Made by a program: the position numbers and the translations under genes. Below are positions 1 through 6,196 of a stretch of 12,366 bases of DNA, piece after piece (the first letter of the stretch is position 1; each line of letters begins with the position of its first letter). The notes below the pieces were generated by a model that made no database searches, was not told where the DNA came from, and saw nothing but the letters and a program-made list of their open reading frames with translations. The DNA comes from Spirochaetaceae bacterium (GTDB lineage: Bacteria; Spirochaetota; Spirochaetia; SZUA-6; Fen-1364), in the NCBI GenBank assembly GCA_003170115.1, contig PMZS01000336.1, positions 1 to 12,366 on the forward strand. Reading direction: 5' to 3'.

Positions 1-168
1 ATGGAAATCGTGATGGGCCAGGGCAGGGCCTCCGCGTCCTACCTGCAGCGCAGGCTGAAGGTAGGCTACAACCGCGCCGCCCGGCTGGTGGAGGAGATGG
101 AGATGCGCGGAATCGTGGGCCCGGCACAGGGAAGCAAGCCGCGCGAGATCCTCCACGTTCCGAAGTAG
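1..168 (+). CDS. ftsK: DNA translocase FtsK, C-terminal end (partial)
   Basis: The frame is open from base 1 to the TAG at 166-168 and gives the last 55 residues of FtsK/SpoIIIE. Visible motifs are QRRLKVGYNRAARLVEEME and GIVGPAQGSKPRE, the hallmark of the FtsK gamma domain. This winged helix reads chromosomal orientation (KOPS-type) sequences and activates XerCD at dif during chromosome segregation at the septum. The ATG at base 1 is almost certainly an internal Met, because in the family the preceding residues belong to the same domain. The motor and membrane domains lie upstream of the window. The gene ends 68 bases before nadA. Identification as an FtsK/SpoIIIE protein is secure; FtsK versus a paralogue cannot be settled from the tail alone. 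Confidence 0.9.
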   Translation: MEIVMGQGRASASYLQRRLKVGYNRAARLVEEMEMRGIVGPAQGSKPREILHVPK

Positions 169-191
169 AGGGCGCATCCAGCCGCATCGCT

Positions 192-220
192 TTGACCTTT
201 TCCGAGAATCACGGTACGTT
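192..220 (+). promoter_or_regulatory. Putative sigma70-type promoter of nadA
   Basis: TTGACC (192-197; 5 of 6 matches to TTGACA) lies 17 bases before TACGTT (215-220; keeps the key T, A and final T of TATAAT). Transcription would start near 226-229, just ahead of the AGGAAAG ribosome site at 227-233. The box also explains a TTG at 192 that could be taken as a longer nadA start. No transcript data, so this is prediction. Confidence 0.4.
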
Positions 221-236
221 CAAATCAGGAAAGCTC

Positions 237-1295
237 ATGCCGCAGGCACAGGAAACATCCACAGGGCTGTACGAGCAGATGCGAGAGAAGCTGGCACACG
301 TCGTTCCCGACGTCGAGTTGAGGTACAAGGCGGAGCTTGCGCACAAGATCAATATCCTCAAGAAGGAGCGCAACGCCGTTGTCCTGGGGCACAACTACAT
401 GGAGCCGGCGCTGTATAACTCCATCCCGGATTTCACCGGAGATTCGCTCGAGTTATGCCGGCAGGCAGCGAAGACCACGGCGGACATCATCGTGTTCTGC
501 GGCGTTCGATTCATGGCGGAGACCGCCAAGATCCTGAACCCGGAAAAGACCGTCCTGATTCCTTCTCCCAGGGCGGGCTGCTCCCTTGCGCAGAGCATTA
601 CGGCGGCCGATGTTCGAGAGCTGAAAGCGCGGTTTCCCGGCGTCCCCGTCGTCACCTACGTCAACACCTATGCGGACGTGAAGGCGGAGTCGGACATCTG
701 CTGCACCTCGGGGAACGCCGCAAAGGTCGTTGAGTCTCTCGGTGCGGAGCGCGTGATCTTCCTCCCCGACGAGTTTCTCGCGCGGAACGTCGCCCGGGAG
801 ACGGGCAGGAAGATCATCTTCCCGACCCGGACGCCCCGCTCCGCAGAGGGTGAGCGGCCGGACAGCCTGGAGTACCAGATGATCGGGTGGCAAGGCCGGT
901 GCGAGGTGCACGAAAAGTTCACCGTGCAGGACATCACTGACATCCGCCGCCAGTTCCCGGATGTCGTTGTGCTCGCGCATCCCGAGTGCAGCCCCGAGGT
1001 CGTGGATGCGTCCGATTTCTCAGGGAGCACGGCGGCCATGATCGCCTACGTGGAGAATACCCGCGCGCCCCGCTACCTGCTCCTCACGGAATGCAGCATG
1101 GGCGACAACATAGCCGCCGCCAATCCGCGCAAGGAGATGCTCCGCCTCTGCAGCGTGCGCTGCCCGCACATGAACGAAATCACCCTCGAGCAGACCCTCG
1201 CCGCCCTGGAGCAGACCCGCTACGTCGTCGAAGTCCCCGAGGATATCCGCCTGCGCGCGCTCTCGGCCGTGCAGAGAATGATCGCCATCGGATAG
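237..1295 (+). CDS. nadA: Quinolinate synthase A
   Basis: NadA condenses iminoaspartate with dihydroxyacetone phosphate to quinolinate in cytoplasmic NAD biosynthesis, using a [4Fe-4S] cluster. The 352-residue product carries the three expected cluster cysteines: C115 (SPRAGCSLAQ), C222 (GWQGRCEVHE) and C309 (RCPHMNE). It also has the substrate-site motifs GHNYMEP (51-57), YVNTYADVKAESD (141-153) and HPEC (248-251). The C115-C222 spacing of 107 is about 20 residues longer than in E. coli NadA (C113-C200), owing to an insert near 195-215, as in the longer NadA subgroup. I chose ATG 237 because AGGAAAG sits just upstream. A TTG at 192 would give 367 residues but falls in a likely -35 box. The partners nadB and nadC are not in the window, so this is a stand-alone gene. 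A 43-base gap separates it from the downstream cyclase-like gene. Confidence 0.95.
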   Translation: MPQAQETSTGLYEQMREKLAHVVPDVELRYKAELAHKINILKKERNAVVLGHNYMEPALYNSIPDFTGDSLELCRQAAKTTADIIVFCGVRFMAETAKILNPEKTVLIPSPRAGCSLAQSITAADVRELKARFPGVPVVTYVNTYADVKAESDICCTSGNAAKVVESLGAERVIFLPDEFLARNVARETGRKIIFPTRTPRSAEGERPDSLEYQMIGWQGRCEVHEKFTVQDITDIRRQFPDVVVLAHPECSPEVVDASDFSGSTAAMIAYVENTRAPRYLLLTECSMGDNIAAANPRKEMLRLCSVRCPHMNEITLEQTLAALEQTRYVVEVPEDIRLRALSAVQRMIAIG

Positions 1296-1303
1296 CATCC
1301 CTG

Positions 1304-1332
1304 TCCACACGCCGGGCGCTTTAGGGTATCCT
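1304..1332 (+). promoter_or_regulatory. Putative promoter of the CHASE2/cyclase-like gene
   Basis: TCCACA (1304-1309) lies 17 bases before TATCCT (1327-1332); each hexamer matches 4 of 6 consensus bases. The -10 box ends only 6 bases before ATG 1339, so the transcript would begin at or beside the start codon. No well-placed Shine-Dalgarno lies before this ATG; AGGG at 1323-1326 is 12 bases away. Confidence 0.3.
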
Positions 1333-1338
1333 GTCCTA

Positions 1339-3996
1339 ATGCGGGCAGCGCGCACGATTCTCATTTTCGTTCTCCCCCTCGTCGCGGCGGCAATTCTCGG
1401 CATCCTCGGAAACCTCGGGGTCCTCCAGCGGCTCGACGGACAGGCATTCGACCGCTTTCTGCTTTTGAAGCCCGCCGCGCCGGCGCAGCAATCCGCCTTC
1501 GGCGATGCGGCGAAAAGCATCCTCCTGGTGGACATTGACTCCCGGACGGGGTCACTCGCCGGACTCCTCGCCGACGGGCTGGTCGTTCTCAAGGAGATGG
1601 ACGCCCGGTACGCGGTGCTCGATCTCCCCCTCGCACAAAAGAGCCCGCCGGCGCTCGATCCCTCCGTTCTCCGCCAGACGCTGCCAAACGCGCTTGACCG
1701 GGAGTTCTCCCAGATGGAGGAGAACATCCAATCGCTCTTCGATGCGATCCGCCGCGGGTCGGTGAGGCCGCGGGATGCGGCGCGCTACGTCTCGGACCTC
1801 GTGGGTCTCGTCGGGAAGGCCAAGGGAAGGCTGTTCGGCGCCGCCATGGGGATCGAACGGGACGACGATGCGCTCCTCGGGCAGGCCGCCGCGTTCTTCG
1901 GCCGCGTGTACGTCCCCCTGGGGCTCCTTGCCGCGGCCGATGTCCCCGCGTCGCAGGAGCTATCCGAGCTCGCCCTGCAGCGCCAGTCGATCCCCGCCCT
2001 GGTCACGGGGCGCGACACATCGTTTCATGCCGGCGGCATCCGGCCCTCGGTTCTTCCGGTCGTGCGGGGCGCACGGGGAGGCGGCTTTCCGTCCGACACG
2101 GCCGACCCGGACGGCGTGCGCCGAAGGACGCGACTCCTCGCGGAGATCGGGGGACAGCACGTCGGGCAGCTTGCGTTTGCCGCGGCCCTCGACCTGCTCG
2201 GCAACCCCGAGGTCGAGATATCGCCGGGCCGCGTGCTCCTGCGCGGCACGTGGGCAATCCCGCTCACCGATTCAGGGGAGATGCTCCTCGACTGGCCTCG
2301 CCCATTTCCCGGGGACGGTTTTCGCCACCTCGCCTGGAGCGCCCTCGCGCAGGAAAGGCGACTGGAGGATTCCCTGGTTGCGGACCTGCGGGACCTCGAT
2401 GCGAAGGGCTATCTTACGTACCTGCGCTCCGTCGAGCCGCTCCTGGACGTCTACGAGGAGGGCGCGCGGTTGGGCCGCGGCATGCTCGCGGCCGGCAGCG
2501 ACTCCGACTCGGATCAGTGGCGCACGGTCCGGACGCAATTCTTTTCCCTGTGCGAGCAGTTCCTCGGGGGTGACTCCGAGACGCGGATCATCGCGGACGC
2601 CGACCGGGAGCTGCAGGGCGGGGCGCTTTCCGACGACGAGAAGAACATCGTCCGGGCGCAGAGGGACAGGGTCCCCGCCGCATTTGCCGACGCCCGGCAG
2701 ATCCTCGCACGGCTCCAGGAGCTGCGTGCATCGCTGCGGGACGGCCTGGCTGGCTCCTTCTGCATCGTCTCCCTGGAGCCGGGGGAGGGTGCGGCACCGG
2801 CTGCCGTCACGCCGTTCGGCACTCCCGCCACGGACGCCCGGGCTTCCGCGGCCCTGGTCTCCACGGTGGTTTCGGGACATTTCCTCCGCGAAGCCCCCCC
2901 TGGTGTCTCGCTGCTCACCGCCGCCGTCCTCTCGCTGCTCCTGGCCTTCGCATTGTTGAAGAAGAAGCCCCTGCTTTCGCTTTTCGCGGGCGTCGCCGCT
3001 GCCACCGTCACGGCTGCCGGCCTGGGCGCGGTGTTTGCCGAGTACGGCCTCTTTGTGCCTCCCTCGATCCCCTTCGTGAGCGTGCTGGTCACCGGCATCT
3101 CTCTGGCTGCCCTCAAACTGGCATGGAAACGCGGGGCGTCACGCACGGTGCGGGCAGCATTCGCCGGCAGGGTCTCCACGGAGTCACTGGCGATGATCGA
3201 CGCGAACCGGGCACGGCTTGCTCCGGAGGGGAGTCGGCGGGAAGTCACGGTCATGTGCCTCGCGGCCGGGGGCGTTTCGGTGGAGTCTCCGGCGGCGGAT
3301 CCGGGGGAGGTAGTCCGACGCCTTCGTACGCATCGCGCCGCCGTTCGGGAAGCGATCCTCGGCCTGGGCGGGATGCTCGCAGGGACCGGCGGCGGTCGGA
3401 TCACCGCCTTCTTCGGCGCGCCTGTGGAGAGCGAGGATCACGCGCGCCGGGCCTGTCTCTCGTCCCTGCGCGTCCGCGCACTGGAGCGGGAGTTGAACGG
3501 AACGACACCTTCGGTATTTGTTTCCCGGATCGGCATACACTCCGGGGTCTGCATTGCCGGCTTTCTCGGCGCCCGGGGCCTGCCCGATTACTCGCTGGTG
3601 GGACCTCCCGCCGACCTGGCGGCCCGGCTGGAGGGCCTGAACGGAAGCATTGGCACATCGATCATCGTCTCCGAGAGGGTCCGGGAGACCGCGGGGCCGG
3701 GCTTCCTCGTAAGGATGCTCGGCATGATTCCGGGAGACGGCCGCGGCGGCAGGGTTCGCGTGTACGAGCTGCTTGCGGAGAAAGGCGAGGCTGATGCTCC
3801 GCCGGACCTGCTGATCGCAGAGTTCGAGGAGGGGCTGGCCCGGTACGAAGGGGGCGATTTCGCCGGGGCACTTGTCATGTTCTCCCAGGTCCTCGCTCGT
3901 GCCCCCGGCGACGGTCCGTCCGCGGCGTATGCCCTGCGGTGCCGTCAGCTCGTCGCGAACCCGGGAGCGGCGGACGTCACATTCTTCCCGTTGTGA
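1339..3996 (+). CDS. CHASE2-domain membrane protein with degenerate class III cyclase domain
   Basis: An 885-residue sensor-like protein. TM1 (about 8-28) is followed by a large extracytoplasmic CHASE2-type region (about 30-515) with a helical insert at about 335-480. Three more TM segments follow (about 522-540, 545-568, 576-595), then a cytoplasmic class III adenylate/guanylate cyclase fold (about 630-780). A TPR-like tail (about 795-870) resembles those of spirochaete cyclases. The fold is clear from AFFGAP (690-695), RIGIHSGV, DYSLVGPP and DLAARLEGLN. Catalytic positions are lost: the first metal Asp is A642, the base-selecting Lys is G682, the second metal Asp is G686 and the transition-state Asn is D759. 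Only R763 is kept. The protein is therefore probably an inactive cyclase used as a scaffold, dimer partner or nucleotide sensor. It is oriented like nadA, 43 bases downstream, and overlaps the convergent peptidase gene by 20 bases. Architecture confidence is high; actual role unknown. Confidence 0.85.
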   Translation: MRAARTILIFVLPLVAAAILGILGNLGVLQRLDGQAFDRFLLLKPAAPAQQSAFGDAAKSILLVDIDSRTGSLAGLLADGLVVLKEMDARYAVLDLPLAQKSPPALDPSVLRQTLPNALDREFSQMEENIQSLFDAIRRGSVRPRDAARYVSDLVGLVGKAKGRLFGAAMGIERDDDALLGQAAAFFGRVYVPLGLLAAADVPASQELSELALQRQSIPALVTGRDTSFHAGGIRPSVLPVVRGARGGGFPSDTADPDGVRRRTRLLAEIGGQHVGQLAFAAALDLLGNPEVEISPGRVLLRGTWAIPLTDSGEMLLDWPRPFPGDGFRHLAWSALAQERRLEDSLVADLRDLDAKGYLTYLRSVEPLLDVYEEGARLGRGMLAAGSDSDSDQWRTVRTQFFSLCEQFLGGDSETRIIADADRELQGGALSDDEKNIVRAQRDRVPAAFADARQILARLQELRASLRDGLAGSFCIVSLEPGEGAAPAAVTPFGTPATDARASAALVSTVVSGHFLREAPPGVSLLTAAVLSLLLAFALLKKKPLLSLFAGVAAATVTAAGLGAVFAEYGLFVPPSIPFVSVLVTGISLAALKLAWKRGASRTVRAAFAGRVSTESLAMIDANRARLAPEGSRREVTVMCLAAGGVSVESPAADPGEVVRRLRTHRAAVREAILGLGGMLAGTGGGRITAFFGAPVESEDHARRACLSSLRVRALERELNGTTPSVFVSRIGIHSGVCIAGFLGARGLPDYSLVGPPADLAARLEGLNGSIGTSIIVSERVRETAGPGFLVRMLGMIPGDGRGGRVRVYELLAEKGEADAPPDLLIAEFEEGLARYEGGDFAGALVMFSQVLARAPGDGPSAAYALRCRQLVANPGAADVTFFPL

Positions 3997-5143
3997 GCTG
4001 GCCTTCGACGAGCTTTTTCATCATCTTCAGCCTCACCACGGCGCCTCCCCCTTTCTCGGGGTAGGCGCGGTAGCGCTGGCCATCGTCCCAGAAATCCACG
4101 TTCGCCTCCCCGGGGAATGGGGAGGAGCGGCGCTGGTGCCAGATCACGGCCGGGTCCCTCAGGCTCACGGACGGGGTACGTGGATCGAAAGTGATGACGG
4201 ATTCGTGCACCCCCCTGTCGTACTGCCCGGCCACGTCGGTGGACTGCAGATAGCGGATGGTTCCCCCAGTCAGGTCGACTGACTGGATGACGGCGGAGTG
4301 GCTCGTCGTGCCGTCCTCCCCCCGGAAGACCAGCACGTCGGCAGGCCGGAGGTTGCGCACTTCGTCCTTCACCACCTCCAGGTTCCTGTTGCGCGGATCG
4401 AAGAACCACGTTCCTATGTACCATGCCGCGGTCGAGGGCCGCGAGGCGCCCAGGTATCGGGCGAGGGCCCGGTTCAGGTCCAGGCCGCCGGCCCGCGCCA
4501 GCGAGGTGAGCACGTACCAGACGAATCCCGAACAGTCGACCCCCAGGCGGCCGACGCTGTAGAGGTAGTTGTAGATGTCCGGTTCGGAGATGCCCCGCGC
4601 CTTGGTCAGCACGCAGGGCTGGTGCGGGAGGCCCGGGTACACGCCGCCTTTCATCTGGTCAATGGCAAACCAGTCGCTGGTCGTGGACCAGCTGCGCGTC
4701 TTCAAGTCGAAGATCACGATCTTTTCCCGGCCGTCCGAAAGCGCATCCGCATAGCGTGAAAAATCCGGGGAGGCGATCAGGGCGTCGATCTGGTCCCAGA
4801 TGCCGAGCGGATCGCCCTTGCCTCCCCAGGGTACGGCGAGGTTTTTCCCCGCAAGCTCCGAGCGCTCGTTGTTTTCCGCGAAGGGAAGGTGGAGCGTGAT
4901 AACCCTGCCCGCGACGATGTAGGTGCGGAAGCATTTCCTGTAGGCTTCTTCGATGACCGCCTCCACCCCGTTTCCCCAGTCGGTCGAGGCCTTGGAATAG
5001 GCGGCAAGGAAGTCCGTGTCCGTCCCGCCGGGCGAGGAGAGACGAGGATCAATGCGGGCCTCTTCCGCGATGGACAGGCAGGGCATGAGCAGTGAAAGGA
5101 AAAACATCGGGGCGAGCCTTCCGGCCCGGGGACATCGCGTCAC
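3977..5143 (-). CDS. Secreted NlpC/P60-like cysteine peptidase family protein
   Basis: A 388-residue protein with a putative signal peptide: an n-region with Arg3, Arg6 and Arg9, then a hydrophobic core FFLSLLMPCLSIA (14-26). The C-terminal half has the NlpC/P60-type (papain-like) signature VDCSGFVWYVL with nucleophile Cys204, and TSHSAVIQS with His282. Between them is the typical NLRPADVLVFRG strand. Such enzymes usually cut gamma-D-Glu/diaminopimelate bonds in peptidoglycan or related amides outside the membrane. The first 180 residues match no domain I recognise. The start is ambiguous. GTG 5143 gives the positively charged n-region and sits 7 bases after an extended -10 box. ATG 5107 has GGAAGG 9 bases upstream but yields a signal without charged n-region (376 residues). 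The gene converges on the cyclase-like gene, sharing 20 bases. Substrate is inferred from family only. Confidence 0.75.
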   Translation of the reverse strand: MTRCPRAGRLAPMFFLSLLMPCLSIAEEARIDPRLSSPGGTDTDFLAAYSKASTDWGNGVEAVIEEAYRKCFRTYIVAGRVITLHLPFAENNERSELAGKNLAVPWGGKGDPLGIWDQIDALIASPDFSRYADALSDGREKIVIFDLKTRSWSTTSDWFAIDQMKGGVYPGLPHQPCVLTKARGISEPDIYNYLYSVGRLGVDCSGFVWYVLTSLARAGGLDLNRALARYLGASRPSTAAWYIGTWFFDPRNRNLEVVKDEVRNLRPADVLVFRGEDGTTSHSAVIQSVDLTGGTIRYLQSTDVAGQYDRGVHESVITFDPRTPSVSLRDPAVIWHQRRSSPFPGEANVDFWDDGQRYRAYPEKGGGAVVRLKMMKKLVEGQLTTGRM

Positions 5144-5150
5144 ATCTGGA

Positions 5151-5159
5151 AATATACCA
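5151..5159 (-). promoter_or_regulatory. Extended -10 promoter of the NlpC/P60-like gene
   Basis: On the minus strand TGGTATATT is an extended -10 element (TGn plus TATATT, 5 of 6 matches to TATAAT). I see no good -35 at 16-18 bases, as is common for extended -10 promoters. The hexamer ends 7 bases before GTG 5143, so the RNA would start at about that codon. It would be leaderless for GTG 5143, or have a leader of about 36 bases for ATG 5107. Confidence 0.4.
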
Positions 5160-5197
5160 TTAATCGGGCTGGCTGCTCTTCCCGCGGGCAGGGAGGG

Positions 5198-5374
5198 AGA
5201 CTACATTGGCGGCAATCGCTGGGCGATAGTAACTCAATTGCGACGCTGGTCCAGCACGTCTCGGGCAACTTCAGGTCGCGCTTCACCGATTTTCTCACCA
5301 TCCCCCCGGGAAAGTCCGCCGAGTACAACCGGGCCCCGGCGCGCGGCTTGCGAGGATGGACGCACGCGCTATAA
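5198..5374 (+). pseudogene. Relic of a DUF1572 (DinB-superfamily) gene
   Basis: In the plus-strand frame through 5231 the translation reads LHWRQSLGDS, then NSIATLVQHVSGN (5231-5269), then RSRFTDFLT (5273-5299). This closely resembles the conserved block of DUF1572/DinB-like proteins, where NSIA-[VT]-[IL]-V-x-H, GN and SRWTDFLT occur in that order. After FLT the match ends, and the frame stops at TAA 5372-5374, inside the TATAAT box of the next gene. No start codon with a ribosome site precedes it and the family's N- and C-terminal helices are absent. It is therefore a fragment of perhaps 35-60 residues of a protein that is normally about 150-170. It lies between two divergent intact genes and now serves as promoter DNA. 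Recognition rests on family memory, not a search. Confidence 0.6.
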
Positions 5375-5375
5375 T
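5348..5375 (+). promoter_or_regulatory. Sigma70-type promoter of the SDR gene
   Basis: TTGCGA (5348-5353; 4 of 6 to consensus) is followed after 16 bases by a perfect TATAAT (5370-5375). The -10 box ends 8 bases before ATG 5384, which predicts transcription starting at or within 1-3 bases of the start codon. There is no Shine-Dalgarno between the box and the ATG, so the message is probably leaderless. Confidence 0.6.
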
Positions 5376-5383
5376 GCGGTGTA

Positions 5384-6196
5384 ATGCCTCGATTGGACTT
5401 CACCGGCAGGCTGGTGGTCGTGACCGGCGCCTCGAGCGGATTGGGGCGTGAGATCGCGCTCTCATTGGCGCTCCGCGAGAAGGCCCACGTCGTCGTTGCC
5501 GCACGCCGGCGGGACCGGCTGGAAGCGCTGAAGGCCGAAATCGAATCACGGTCAGGATCACATGCCCATGTCATCGCAGTGGACCTGGGAGAGGCGGAGG
5601 GGCCGCAGATCCTGTTTCGGGAAGCCACCGCTCGGGGGGAGGTCGGGGCGCTGGTGAATTGCGCGGGCATCACCTTCTACGGTCGAACCCTTGATGCTCC
5701 CATGGCTACCTGCATGCAGATCGTCGCCGTCAACCAGGTGGCGACAATGCAGGCCACCATGCTCTTCCTCCGGTATTTCCTGGACCGGGGTTCCGGCGGG
5801 ATTCTTTCCGTGACGAGCGTGTCCGGCCTCCTCCCTACGCCGTACCAGACCGTGTATTCAGCCTCCAAGCACGCCGTACAGATATTCATGGAGGGACTGT
5901 CCCGTGAATACCGGGGCCGGGGCGTCTCGATCTGCACGTTCGCGGCCGGCAGTATGGCCACGGAGATGATCACCGGAGCGGGGCTTGACCGCAAGTATGC
6001 AACCGGCAGCCGCGTCTACCTTGACCTCGCGAAGACCGCGCGGTACGCGCTGTCCTCATTCAAGAAGGGAAAACTGTTCTGCGTTCCCGGGATCCTGTAC
6101 AAGACAATAGTCGTGCTTTCCCGGCTCCTGCCAAGGCGGCTTGTCCTGTCGGCGGTGGGGCACATCTACGCCCCCAGGGATTCACGGCGCCGCTGA
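5384..6196 (+). CDS. Short-chain dehydrogenase/reductase (classical SDR)
   Basis: A 270-residue NAD(P)-dependent oxidoreductase with a Rossmann fold. The cofactor motif TGASSGLG spans 14-21, NCAG (92-95) is the NNAG-type structural motif, and the full catalytic tetrad is present: N117, S145, Y158 and K162 (YSASK). Basic residues RRRDR (41-45) after the second strand suggest NADPH preference (inferred). The C-terminal 40 residues (about 231-262) are hydrophobic and basic, resembling the membrane-associated tails of the DltE/YqjQ-like SDR group. The substrate cannot be named from sequence. ATG 5384 places TGASSGLG at the usual distance from the N-terminus but has no ribosome site; a perfect -10 box 8 bases upstream points to a leaderless message. 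The gene is monocistronic and its 3' end overlaps the convergent GH127 gene by 15 bases. Confidence 0.9.
   Translation: MPRLDFTGRLVVVTGASSGLGREIALSLALREKAHVVVAARRRDRLEALKAEIESRSGSHAHVIAVDLGEAEGPQILFREATARGEVGALVNCAGITFYGRTLDAPMATCMQIVAVNQVATMQATMLFLRYFLDRGSGGILSVTSVSGLLPTPYQTVYSASKHAVQIFMEGLSREYRGRGVSICTFAAGSMATEMITGAGLDRKYATGSRVYLDLAKTARYALSSFKKGKLFCVPGILYKTIVVLSRLLPRRLVLSAVGHIYAPRDSRRR

Noticed and set aside
192..236. Longer nadA start at TTG 192 (367 residues)
   Set aside because: There is no ribosome site before it, the extra residues are not typical of NadA, and the TTGACC there fits a -35 box. ATG 237 has AGGAAAG.
1321..1339. TTAGG...CCTAA inverted repeat at the cyclase-like gene start
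   Set aside because: The arms are only five bases and overlap a likely -10 box. Chance is a sufficient explanation.
2514..3404. Long antisense and alternate-frame open frames within the cyclase-like gene
   Set aside because: They are Arg/Ser/Pro-rich with no motifs. The 885-residue frame has coherent membrane and cyclase segments.
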